Below, in pieces: positions 10,044 through 19,365 of a stretch of 64,000 nucleotides of DNA. The DNA lies in contig JAPDJP010000015.1 of assembly GCA_029259055.1 (NCBI GenBank), positions 1 to 64,000 on the forward strand, read 5' to 3'. The translations under genes and the position numbers were made by a program. Position 1 is the stretch's first letter. Each line of letters starts with the position of its first letter. Under the pieces are notes generated by a model. The model saw only the letters and a list, made by a program, of their open reading frames with translations, was not told the DNA's origin and searched no databases. This DNA comes from Thermoplasmatota archaeon. Its GTDB lineage: Archaea; Thermoplasmatota; E2; UBA202; JdFR-43.

Positions 10044-11099
10044 ATGCCTTTCAATAAGTCAAAGTTAATGGAATTCCCAAGAGATGTCATAGTTGGACAT
10101 GGAGTAATAGATGATATTGGTGATTTATGCCATAGAGTAAATTTAGAAGGCGTGGGCTTGATCGTTCATGATGAAACAACAAAAAAAATTGCTGGAGAGA
10201 GGGTTATCCAGCACCTTAACGAAAGTTATAAAATACATGATATTGTTGTAGAAAAAGCCACAATTAAGGAAGTAGAGAGAGTGCAGAGATTTGCAAAGAA
10301 GATAAATGCGGATTTTTTAGTTGCTGTAGGAGGGGGAAGCGTTATTGATATTGCAAAACTTGCTTCTTATAAGTGTAAGGTTCCCTTTATAAGCGTGCCT
10401 ACAGCTGCCTCCCATGATGGTATAGCTTCTCCTAGAGCTTCGATTAAAGATAATGGAATGTCAATTTCAAAAGAAGCTCGTTCTCCTTTAGCAATATTAG
10501 CGGATACAGCAATAATTTCAAAGGCTCCATATAGGATGCTTGCTTCAGGATGTGCCGATGTAATATCAAATTTAACAGCCATACTTGATTGGCAACTTGC
10601 TTACCGTTTGAAAGGCGAATATTATAGTTCCTTCGCTGCTGCATTGGCAAAAACTGCTGCTGAATTGCTCATAGAAAACGCAAAATATATAAAGCCAGGC
10701 ATAGAAGAAGCTGTTTGGATTGCTGTAAAATCAATGATTGTGTCTGGCGTGGCTATGAGCGTTGCAAATTCCTCCCGCCCGGCCAGCGGGGCGGAACATA
10801 TGTTTTCTCATGCCTTAGATAGGATAGCGCCTGGCAAGGCAATGCATGGAGAGCAGTGTGGCGTTGGTGCTATCATGATGATGTATTTACATGGGGGGGA
10901 TTGGGAAGCTATAAGAGATGCTTTAAGAGAAATAGGTGCTCCTACAACGGCTAAAGAACTGGGGATAGCAAAGAAATATATTATAAAAGCTTTAACAATG
11001 GCACATAAAATGAGACCAGATAGATATACAATTTTAGGAACAGATGGAATAACGAGGGAGGCAGCTGAAAAGTTGGTTAAGGTAACTGGTGTGGCATAA
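10044..11099 (+). CDS. egsA: sn-glycerol-1-phosphate dehydrogenase
   Basis: FPRDVIVGHGVIDDIGDLC, VGGGSVIDIAKLASYK, FISVPTAASHDGIASPRAS, HGEQCGVGAIMMMYLHGG: family signature of archaeal G1PDH. Confidence 0.93.
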   Translation: MPFNKSKLMEFPRDVIVGHGVIDDIGDLCHRVNLEGVGLIVHDETTKKIAGERVIQHLNESYKIHDIVVEKATIKEVERVQRFAKKINADFLVAVGGGSVIDIAKLASYKCKVPFISVPTAASHDGIASPRASIKDNGMSISKEARSPLAILADTAIISKAPYRMLASGCADVISNLTAILDWQLAYRLKGEYYSSFAAALAKTAAELLIENAKYIKPGIEEAVWIAVKSMIVSGVAMSVANSSRPASGAEHMFSHALDRIAPGKAMHGEQCGVGAIMMMYLHGGDWEAIRDALREIGAPTTAKELGIAKKYIIKALTMAHKMRPDRYTILGTDGITREAAEKLVKVTGVA

Positions 11100-11111
11100 G
11101 GAGGTGATAAA

Positions 11112-11537
11112 ATGGCTTTAATAACGCTTGTAGGAAAAAAATTGGCAAAAGTAGGAAATGAGTTTGTTTATATGGGAATAACCCAAAAATGTAGAAATTG
11201 TAAATTGAAAACTGTTTGTTCAAATTTACAGGAAGGAAGAACATACAAAATCGTTAAAATAAGGAATAAATTCCACGAATGCGGGTTACATGATGGTGGG
11301 GTGGTTGCTGTAGAAGTAGAAAAACAGCCAGCTTTAGTTAATATTAGAAAAGAAGAAGCTGAGGGAACTGCCGTAGAATATAAAGCTATTAATTGCGATA
11401 ATATATCCTGCCGAGAATATGAAAACTGTGTTACACCTTTAAAACCAAAAGAATATAAAATATTGGAAGTAAAAGAAGACGTTAAATGTCCATTAGGCTA
11501 TAAACTTAAAAAAGTTTTATTGGAGGATATTAGATAA
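11112..11537 (+). CDS. UPF0179 family protein
   Basis: MALITLVGKKLAKVGNEFVYMG...CRNCKLKTVCSNLQEGRTYKIV; cysteine-rich archaeal family; SD AGGAGGTGATAAAATG. Confidence 0.85.
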   Translation: MALITLVGKKLAKVGNEFVYMGITQKCRNCKLKTVCSNLQEGRTYKIVKIRNKFHECGLHDGGVVAVEVEKQPALVNIRKEEAEGTAVEYKAINCDNISCREYENCVTPLKPKEYKILEVKEDVKCPLGYKLKKVLLEDIR

Positions 11538-11546
11538 TGAAACGAT

Positions 11547-13838
11547 TTAGATATAAAATGCGCTGTTCTTAAAGAATGTTAAATTAAGGTGGGCCCAGTC
11601 ATTAAAATCATTTTCTCCATGATTACCATCTGAGTAATCAACAAGATTAAAGGCATATCTATAGTTCATACAGCTTTTATAATTTCTATAAATCCAATAT
11701 CCTTTATGCCATGGCACATTACAGCTTTCATTATCTATACCACCAAATGTATCATCAAATAAGCCAAGAGTATGACCGAGCTCATGCATAAATAGGCTTG
11801 CATATGCTACTTTCCTTTCCCTGCCTACTCTCCATTTATTTATATATTCTGCTGCAAGCATAAAGGCATCTAGATTATCCCAACCTATAAAGGCATGTCC
11901 TCCCCTTTTTGAAGATGATAGAGAAGCAATTAAAGCGTAATGAAAAATACCATGCTTTGGATTACTTATATTATTGTGTAAAAAATATTGCCAGTAAATA
12001 TCTCTTACATCTTTGTAATAAACAATCTCCTTATAAGGAATCTCTTCATCTATAAAAATATGCAGATTTATATTATGCTTTGTAAAAGCAGAATAAAGCA
12101 TTTGTATACTTTCATCATACATTTTATATCCTTCCATGTAATCAACTTCAATGAAAATATCCTTTGCAAAAGGATCAGATAATAAATTTGAAGTATAATA
12201 TTCTTCGTAATCATTTAATCCGTCATTATCATAGTCAATAGAATGATTTTCTACAATAAAATCACTAAATCCATATTTATCCTCCCATTGTATTGGTAAT
12301 CCATCATTATCATAATCCTTTCCATAATCGCTTATTTTTGGGTTTGTTCCATATTTATTTACTTCTTCCCAATAAGTTAATCCATCATTATCATAATCAT
12401 TATATCTTATATCAAACCAAATCTCTGCCTCCTCAAATTTAATATGTCCATACCCGTCCCCATCTCCTAAAAAATCATCTCCATACCAGTTGCCTGTTGC
12501 CAAATCATAAATTATCCTCTTTTTTTCTCCCGCTACAAATTCAATTATCACATTTTGTTTCCCATCATCAACATCCTGCCAAATTTTATAATTGAGCATT
12601 TCATCTCCTTTTATCAATGTATTATTTTCTTTTCCATCAATAAAAATTTTCAATTCAAAAGGATAATTCATGTTAAGACTCCTTGCTCTTTTTATTTCAA
12701 CGCATACTTTTATATCAACAAGAGGGTCAAAATCATCCATATTTACATCTACTCTTTTGTTTTCAATTCTTTTTTGTTCTTTTATAATGCTTTTCTTTAT
12801 TTCCTTTTCATGGATTTGGAAATCATGTAAAGGGGTTAAATAGTAGGGTATTATTTTCACCCTACTTAGGATGATATGAATCTTTTTTGGTATGATTGCT
12901 CCCCAGTAGTTGTGAGAGGCATCACAGGTTGAAAATTTTGCATATAATGAATACATGTAATTGTGTATGATATCGTTATAATTAATCATTATATTTTTAC
13001 ATTCTTCCAACCATATTCCAAATCTATTCCTTAATATCCTGCATTCCTTAATTTCATTTCCATAGCAATTTTCCATTTTTATTCCGTATCTACTTTTGTA
13101 TATACTGCTATTCAATATCTTATTCTCATTGCTATTAATCATTCTGATTGCGAAACTTCCATAACTAATGTTACAATCGACTATTTCATTTCTTTCTGAA
13201 TTAATAAGAAAAATTTCACCCTGATTATTGTTATTTTTGTAAAAATTTCCTTTCAATATTTTATTTTCTGAGGCATTTTCTAAATAAATTGATATACCGG
13301 AATAATAACTTGTGCAATTTTCAATTAAATTCTTCCTTCCTCTTATTTCTATACATAATCCGCATTTATATAATGTGCCATTTTTTATAAAACTGCCATT
13401 ATATAAAATAACGCCTCCCCCGCATTTCCATATAATGCATTTTTCAATTGTAGACGGCTTATAGGCAATTATGCCAAACTTTCCGTTATAAATACTGCAG
13501 TTTTGTAAGAGTGTTTTTCCCATTAGTTCGACAATGGCGTCATTAGAATTTATAAACCATATGTTATAAATTGCTACATTATCAGAGATAACTTTTATTG
13601 CTGTTTCACCGCATCCATCTACAATTACTTTCCCTTTACCAATCAGAATTATACTTTTGTTTATTACTAAATTTTCCCTATAAACTCCCTCTTTTATTAT
13701 AATAACGTCTCCATCCTTAGCTTTATCAATTGCATCTTGTATGCTCTCTCCTTCTTCCACAATTATTTTATCTTGCAGGCTCAATGGTAAATTAAATAGA
13801 AGAAAAATTAGAAGCAGAATCGATACCAATTTTTTCAT
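11547..13838 (-). CDS. Secreted beta-helix protein fused to calcium-type repeats and a zincin metalloprotease domain
   Basis: Signal peptide MKKLVSILLLIFLLF; NosD-like coils (IQDAIDKAKDGDVIIIKEGVY...); DYDNDGL repeats; HELGHTLGLFDD zinc motif followed by SCMNY (Met-turn-like). Confidence 0.85.
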   Translation of the reverse strand: MKKLVSILLLIFLLFNLPLSLQDKIIVEEGESIQDAIDKAKDGDVIIIKEGVYRENLVINKSIILIGKGKVIVDGCGETAIKVISDNVAIYNIWFINSNDAIVELMGKTLLQNCSIYNGKFGIIAYKPSTIEKCIIWKCGGGVILYNGSFIKNGTLYKCGLCIEIRGRKNLIENCTSYYSGISIYLENASENKILKGNFYKNNNNQGEIFLINSERNEIVDCNISYGSFAIRMINSNENKILNSSIYKSRYGIKMENCYGNEIKECRILRNRFGIWLEECKNIMINYNDIIHNYMYSLYAKFSTCDASHNYWGAIIPKKIHIILSRVKIIPYYLTPLHDFQIHEKEIKKSIIKEQKRIENKRVDVNMDDFDPLVDIKVCVEIKRARSLNMNYPFELKIFIDGKENNTLIKGDEMLNYKIWQDVDDGKQNVIIEFVAGEKKRIIYDLATGNWYGDDFLGDGDGYGHIKFEEAEIWFDIRYNDYDNDGLTYWEEVNKYGTNPKISDYGKDYDNDGLPIQWEDKYGFSDFIVENHSIDYDNDGLNDYEEYYTSNLLSDPFAKDIFIEVDYMEGYKMYDESIQMLYSAFTKHNINLHIFIDEEIPYKEIVYYKDVRDIYWQYFLHNNISNPKHGIFHYALIASLSSSKRGGHAFIGWDNLDAFMLAAEYINKWRVGRERKVAYASLFMHELGHTLGLFDDTFGGIDNESCNVPWHKGYWIYRNYKSCMNYRYAFNLVDYSDGNHGENDFNDWAHLNLTFFKNSAFYI

Positions 13839-13923
13839 GAAATTAAAATCATTTCATATTTATTTTTTATATTCTTTTTGTCAATTGCTAACAAATTTAT
13901 TAAATATTTGTTTTTATAATAAT

Positions 13924-16185
13924 ATGAATGTAAAGAAACTGGTTACGATTTATATATTATTGTTTTTCATTATACCATCGTTTGAATTTAATGACTCAAC
14001 AGCAAAATCAACAACAACTTTATATGTTGGAGGAAAAGGAGAAGGAAATTTTAGCAAAATCCAAGATGCCATAGACAACGCAAGCGATGGATATACAATA
14101 TTTGTCTATTCAGGCATATATTATGAGAATGTTGTAATAAATAAGTCAATAAATTTAATAGGAGAAGATAAAAATAATACCATAATAGATGGCTGTGGCA
14201 AACAATTCACCATAAAATTTGTGGCAAATAATATATTATTGAGAAATTTCACAATAAGAAATTCCTCTAACGGAATTTATATTAAAGCGAACAACAACAG
14301 CATTTTTAATTGTATAATAGAAGAATGCAAAAATGGCATATTGCTCGAAACATCAGATTATAACGTTTTCAAAAGGAATATAATTAAGAATATTCAAGAA
14401 AAAGGTATATTTCTAAAACATTCTTACTATAATGAAATTTCTGAAAATCTCATTGATAGCAAAAATGCAGATGGAATATACTGTTATGCAACGATAGGAA
14501 ATAAAATCCATAAAAATTTAGTTAAAAATGCGAATTACTCAATAGCATATTTACAATCATCAGGTTACATATCAGATAATTTTATTTTGAATGGCCAATG
14601 CGGAATAACAGTTGCATTTTCTTATAATGTAAGCGTAACAAATAATACAATCCAGAATATGAGCGGTTTTATAATATATAAGGGGAGGAAATCACCCACG
14701 GGCACCGGCATAATGGTTGCACATTCCAAATATTGTTATATAAACAAAAATAGAGTAATATCTGCTAATAATAGTGGTATAGTTGCTATATATTCAGAAA
14801 ACATAAAAGTAGACAATAATAAAATATCCCATGTAGTAGGGAATATCAGTGAAGAAGAAATAAAACAATCAATAGGAGTTGGAATAGCATTTATACAAAC
14901 CAACAATAATGAAATTGTTGGAAACAATATATCAAAAATAAATTCCTGTGGTATTATTTTAGGATATGCTAATAATAATTGCATCAAAAATAATGTAATA
15001 TCTTATGTAATAGGAGGAGCATCTCAATATAATTTGACGATACCATTTGGATATGGTATAACATCTCTTTATTCATCAAATAATGAAGTTATTGGGAATA
15101 TCATCTCAAATACAATTTATGGCATAATTTTGGAATATGCTAAAGAGAATAAAATAAAAGATAATGAAATAACACATATGATAGGGAATATGAATATGGA
15201 AAACCTTATTAATATGCCAATGGGATGCGGAATAGCTGTGGGATTTTCAATGGGTAATGAGATTATTAGAAATAGCATTAATAATACAAATTTTTGCGGA
15301 ATATTGGCTACATGTTCTTACAATAATAAGATAAAAAATAATAGCGTATCGCATATAACAGGAAATTTTGTTGAATATAATGCAAGTGTAACAATTGGGG
15401 TAGGCATGGAAATTGCATCTTCAATTAACAATGAGATTGTTGGAAATAATATAACAAATGTAAGTTTTTACGGCATTTATTTACTACGTTGTAAAAATAA
15501 CAGATTAGAAGATAATATTATATCTAATGTAGAAGGAAAGATATCTGCGGACAATATTATAGTTATAAAAATGGGATGTGGAATCAAAATATTCAGAAGC
15601 TATAGAAATAAAATAATTAACAATACTTTGAAAAATAATGGAAAGATTGGTTTGTATTTAACCCATTGTTTTTTCAACATAATAAAGGATAATAAGTTTA
15701 TAAAGAAAGAAAAGGGCATATATTTTCATGCATTTTTCCGAAACGCTTTCCTTAATATATGGTTAAATAATTACTGGGATAATTGGAAAACGAGATTGCC
15801 GAAACCAATTTTTGGATTTGTATTTTTCCTTCCATGGATAAATTTCGATTTAATGCCAGACTCAAAAGTTTTTAAACTATACAATATTAAGGAGATAATG
15901 ATTATTGCGGAATTTGCAATATTTCCAACATCTGAGGGGGTGTCTGTAAGTAAATATGTTAAAAAAGCAATAGAAGAAATTGAAAAGCTTGGTTTAAAGC
16001 ATGAAACGGGAGCAATGTCAACAACTATAGAAGCAAAAAATTTAGATGAATTATTTGAAGCTGTAAAAAGAGCATATAACGCAATTGTTGAAATGGGAGC
16101 AAGGCGTATTCATATTGATTTGCGCGTAGATCACCGCCTTGATAAAGATGCTACAATAGAATCTAAAAAGAGGGCGGTACAATGA
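13924..16185 (+). CDS. Secreted NosD-like beta-helix protein reading in frame into a thiamine-binding (UPF0045/MTH1187-like) domain
   Basis: Track ORF starts at 13741 inside the divergent gene; realistic start is ATG 13924 (MNVKKLVTIYILLFFIIPSFEF). Coils to ~15860, then MIIAEFAIFPTSEGVSVSKYVKKAIEEIEKLGL... from 15898. Confidence 0.8.
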   Translation: MNVKKLVTIYILLFFIIPSFEFNDSTAKSTTTLYVGGKGEGNFSKIQDAIDNASDGYTIFVYSGIYYENVVINKSINLIGEDKNNTIIDGCGKQFTIKFVANNILLRNFTIRNSSNGIYIKANNNSIFNCIIEECKNGILLETSDYNVFKRNIIKNIQEKGIFLKHSYYNEISENLIDSKNADGIYCYATIGNKIHKNLVKNANYSIAYLQSSGYISDNFILNGQCGITVAFSYNVSVTNNTIQNMSGFIIYKGRKSPTGTGIMVAHSKYCYINKNRVISANNSGIVAIYSENIKVDNNKISHVVGNISEEEIKQSIGVGIAFIQTNNNEIVGNNISKINSCGIILGYANNNCIKNNVISYVIGGASQYNLTIPFGYGITSLYSSNNEVIGNIISNTIYGIILEYAKENKIKDNEITHMIGNMNMENLINMPMGCGIAVGFSMGNEIIRNSINNTNFCGILATCSYNNKIKNNSVSHITGNFVEYNASVTIGVGMEIASSINNEIVGNNITNVSFYGIYLLRCKNNRLEDNIISNVEGKISADNIIVIKMGCGIKIFRSYRNKIINNTLKNNGKIGLYLTHCFFNIIKDNKFIKKEKGIYFHAFFRNAFLNIWLNNYWDNWKTRLPKPIFGFVFFLPWINFDLMPDSKVFKLYNIKEIMIIAEFAIFPTSEGVSVSKYVKKAIEEIEKLGLKHETGAMSTTIEAKNLDELFEAVKRAYNAIVEMGARRIHIDLRVDHRLDKDATIESKKRAVQ
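15898..16185 (+). CDS. MTH1187-like thiamine-binding protein (UPF0045/DUF77), probable independent start inside the fused ORF
   Basis: AAGGAGATAATG: SD directly before in-frame ATG at 15898; 95 aa matching a normal-length stand-alone family member. Confidence 0.7.
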   Translation: MIIAEFAIFPTSEGVSVSKYVKKAIEEIEKLGLKHETGAMSTTIEAKNLDELFEAVKRAYNAIVEMGARRIHIDLRVDHRLDKDATIESKKRAVQ

Positions 16186-17132
16186 TGGAAATATGGACTG
16201 AAAAATATAGGCCATCAAAATTAGATGAAGTAGTTGGACAAGACCATATTGTTAAAAGTTTAAAAGCATATGTAAAATCTGGAAGCATTCCTCATATGTT
16301 GTTTGCTGGGCCTGCTGGTACTGGAAAAACAACTTGCGCTATAGCTTTGGCAAAAGAATTTTATGGAGATAGATGGAGAGAAAATTTTGAAGAGCTAAAT
16401 GCGAGTGATGAAAGAGGATTGGATGTGGTAAGAGGAAGAATAAAAAATTTTGCAAGAACAGCCCCTATAGGAGGAGCACCATTCAAAATAATTTTTCTTG
16501 ATGAGGCGGATGCACTAACTCCAGACGCGCAGGCAGCTTTGAGGAGAACGATGGAAAGATATTCCGGGACTTGTAGGTTTATTTTATCATGCAATTATAG
16601 TAGCAAAATAATTGAGCCAATACAATCAAGATGCGTTGTTTTTCGCTTCTCACCCATAAATGAGGAAGATATGAAAAAATACTTGCTTATGATTGCAGAA
16701 AAAGAAGGGCTGGAAATAACAGAAGATGGCATTAAATCCTTATTATATGTGGCAAATGGAGATATGAGGAGAGCAATAAATGCTTTACAAGTAGCTGCAA
16801 GTTTATCAAAAAAAATCGATGCAGAAACAGTATATAAAATGACAGCTGTTGCTAGGCCGGAAGTGGCAAAGGAATTATTAGAAACAGCATTAAAAGGAGA
16901 TTTCCTTAAAGCGAGGGAAATACTTGATAGAATGTTTATTGAAGATGGTTTATCTGGAGAAGATATAATTAAGGGATTGCACTCGGCCATTTTTGATGTT
17001 TCTCTACCAGAAGAAAAGAAGGCGGAAATCATTGATAAGATGGGAGAAGTAGAATTTAGAATTGTAGAAGGAAGCAATGAGAGAATCCAGCTTGAAGCGC
17101 TATTGGCTTTTTTAGCAGCAATAGGAAAATAA
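16182..17132 (+). CDS. rfcS: Replication factor C small subunit
   Basis: EIWTEKYRPSKLDEVVGQ, GPAGTGKTTCAIALAKE (Walker A), FLDEADALT, SRC motif IQSRCVVFRF. Confidence 0.95.
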   Translation: MMEIWTEKYRPSKLDEVVGQDHIVKSLKAYVKSGSIPHMLFAGPAGTGKTTCAIALAKEFYGDRWRENFEELNASDERGLDVVRGRIKNFARTAPIGGAPFKIIFLDEADALTPDAQAALRRTMERYSGTCRFILSCNYSSKIIEPIQSRCVVFRFSPINEEDMKKYLLMIAEKEGLEITEDGIKSLLYVANGDMRRAINALQVAASLSKKIDAETVYKMTAVARPEVAKELLETALKGDFLKAREILDRMFIEDGLSGEDIIKGLHSAIFDVSLPEEKKAEIIDKMGEVEFRIVEGSNERIQLEALLAFLAAIGK

Positions 17133-17216
17133 CTGAAAAAATAATAGAAATAAGGAAGAAATTGTAAAAGATAACATAACATAATAAAAAATAAATTAGC
17201 AAAGAATATCATAATT

Positions 17217-18506
17217 ATGCTCCGTAGCCATTTCAGCAAAGAAGTTAGCGAAAATGATTATGGAAAGAAAATAAGAATTGCTGGATGGATTGAAGATATT
17301 CGTAATTTAGGAGGGATAGCTTTTATAATTTTGAGAGATAGGATGGGGAGAGCACAAATTACAATAATTAAAAGGATGAACCCAGAATTATTTAAAGAAA
17401 TTGTTTCCTTACCAAGAGAAAGTGTAATATCTGCCTATGGGCTATGCCAAAAAAATGAAAAAGTAATGAATGGATGGGAGCTTTTGCTGGAGGATATGGA
17501 AATATTATCAAAAGCTTCTACCCCACTTCCAATGGGAGTTATAGATAAAGTTAATGTTGATTTTGATACAAGATTAGATAATAGATTTATTGATTTGAGA
17601 AGAGAAGAGACAAAAGCAATATTTATGATAAGACATTCTTTCATTAAACATGCATCAGATTTTTTAAGAAAAAGAGGGTTTATAGAAGTTCATACTCCTA
17701 AAATAACAGCTTCTTCCTCAGAAGGAGGAACGGAAGTATTTAAATTAGATTACTTTGGGAAAGATGCCTATTTAGTGCAATCCCCCCAACTTTATAAACA
17801 AATTTTGATGGCAACTGGATTTGATAGGGTATATGAAATAGCATGGTATTTTAGGGCTGAAGAACATGATACTTCCCGCCATTTAAACGAATCCACAGCT
17901 ATTGATATAGAAATGGCTTTTATAAGCAATGAAGAAGATGTTATGAAAATAGCTGAGGAAATGACAAATTATACTATCCAGAAAATTTTGGATGAAAATA
18001 GCAAAGAATTAGAAATATTGAATGTAGATATTGATTTACCATCATTACCATATCCCCGCATTAAATATGATGAGGTTGTTGAAATTTTGCAAAGGGAAAT
18101 TGATTTTAAGTGGGGAGATGATTTAGGAACAGATGAGGAAAATTTGCTGGCGAAGCATTTAGAATATGAGCTTTATTTTATAACAAAATTTCCTTTGGAA
18201 ACCAAACCATTTTATGCTATGCCCAATGGCAAATATGCAAGAGCTTTTGATTTAGAATATAAGGGAATGGAGATCGCTTCAGGAGCACAGCGTATCCATG
18301 ATTATGAAATGCTAGTAAATAGAATGGAAAGCTTGGGAATGAATGTTAAAAATTTTGAGGATTATTTAAAGGCATTTAAATACGGAATGCCCCCTCATGG
18401 AGGATTTGGATATGGAATAGAACGATTTTTAATGCGCTTCTTAAATTTGAAAAATATAAGAGAGTGCATTCTATTTCCGAGGGATAGAAAAAGAATAAGA
18501 CCATAG
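17217..18506 (+). CDS. aspS: Aspartyl-tRNA(Asp/Asn) synthetase, archaeal type
   Basis: OB-fold N-terminus ([26 protein letters not shown]), class II motifs ([28 protein letters not shown]). Confidence 0.95.
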   Translation: MLRSHFSKEVSENDYGKKIRIAGWIEDIRNLGGIAFIILRDRMGRAQITIIKRMNPELFKEIVSLPRESVISAYGLCQKNEKVMNGWELLLEDMEILSKASTPLPMGVIDKVNVDFDTRLDNRFIDLRREETKAIFMIRHSFIKHASDFLRKRGFIEVHTPKITASSSEGGTEVFKLDYFGKDAYLVQSPQLYKQILMATGFDRVYEIAWYFRAEEHDTSRHLNESTAIDIEMAFISNEEDVMKIAEEMTNYTIQKILDENSKELEILNVDIDLPSLPYPRIKYDEVVEILQREIDFKWGDDLGTDEENLLAKHLEYELYFITKFPLETKPFYAMPNGKYARAFDLEYKGMEIASGAQRIHDYEMLVNRMESLGMNVKNFEDYLKAFKYGMPPHGGFGYGIERFLMRFLNLKNIRECILFPRDRKRIRP

Positions 18507-18617
18507 TCCCGGCGCCCGGATTTGAACCGGGGACATGCGGATATCTGCGGCGGTGGGTTTCTTCCCAATTTAAAAGCAACTACAGTCCGCCGCTCTACCA
18601 GTCTGAGCTACGCCGGG
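18507..18617 (-). tRNA. tRNA-Tyr (anticodon GTA) with ~37-nt intron at position 37/38
   Basis: Minus strand: CCCGGCG TA GCTC AGACTGGTA GAGC G GCGGA CTGTAG [TTGC...CAGAT] A TCCGC ATGTC CCCGGTTCAAATCCGGG CGCCGGG A; C1-G72 as in archaeal tRNA-Tyr; anticodon stem GCGGA/TCCGC forms only across the intron. Confidence 0.9.
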
Positions 18618-18678
18618 ACAATATGAATATAAAAGAATTTTTTTAAATTTTTTGGCCTTGATAAAGTAGAAAATAACC

Positions 18679-18686
18679 TTTATATA
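18679..18686 (+). promoter_or_regulatory. TATA box for rpl1 operon (leaderless transcript predicted)
   Basis: TTTATATA ~25 bp upstream of ATG 18711; the track start 18687 lies within/next to the TATA element. Confidence 0.6.
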
Positions 18687-18710
18687 ATGCATCTTTATTG
18701 CCATTTAGCA

Positions 18711-19355
18711 ATGGCATCCAATGAAATAATTGAGGCTGTAAAAAAGGCACTTGACGAAAAGAATAATAAAAAGAGGAAGTTCGTTCAATCTGTTGACCTA
18801 GTCATAAATCTAAAAGATGTTGATTTGAATAAGCCAGAAAATAGAATTGATGAAGAAATTGAATTGCCTAAAGGAAGAGGAAAAGAAGCAAAAATAGGAG
18901 TTTTTGCAAGCGGGGAATTGGCTTTTAAAGCGAAAAATGTTGCTGATGTTGTGATAACGCCAGAACAAATAAAAGAGCTGGCTGAAGACAAGAAAAAAGC
19001 AAAAAAGTTGGCTGAAAAATGCGATTTCTTTGTTGCGGAAGCTCCTCTAATGCCAGTAATAGGAAGAAATTTAGGTAGGATTTTTGCTCCTCGTGGCAAA
19101 ATGCCTAAGCCCATCCCACCAGATGCAGATATTGAAGCCATAGTCAATAAATTAAAAAAGAGTATAAGGGTTAGGTCAAAAGATAAGCCCACATTCCATT
19201 GTTTGGTAGGGAGAGAGGATATGCCTCCAGAAGATATTGCTGAAAATATTGAAGCAATTTTAGAAAGAATAGAAAGTAAACTTGAAAGAGGCAGAATGAA
19301 TATAAAATCAGTATATGTTAAAACAACAATGGGCTCAGCTGTAAGAGTTATTTGA
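18711..19355 (+). CDS. rpl1: 50S ribosomal protein L1
   Basis: MASNEIIEAVKKALDEKNNKKRKFVQSVDLVINLKDVDL...; GRNLGRIFAPRGKMPKPIPP; TTMGSAVRV C-terminus. Confidence 0.95.
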   Translation: MASNEIIEAVKKALDEKNNKKRKFVQSVDLVINLKDVDLNKPENRIDEEIELPKGRGKEAKIGVFASGELAFKAKNVADVVITPEQIKELAEDKKKAKKLAEKCDFFVAEAPLMPVIGRNLGRIFAPRGKMPKPIPPDADIEAIVNKLKKSIRVRSKDKPTFHCLVGREDMPPEDIAENIEAILERIESKLERGRMNIKSVYVKTTMGSAVRVI

Positions 19356-19365
19356 AGGTGATTTA

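Noticed and set aside
18376-18579. 67-aa minus ORF over the aspS 3' end and tRNA-Tyr
   Set aside because: It reads through the tRNA gene and antisense to aspS; no protein features.
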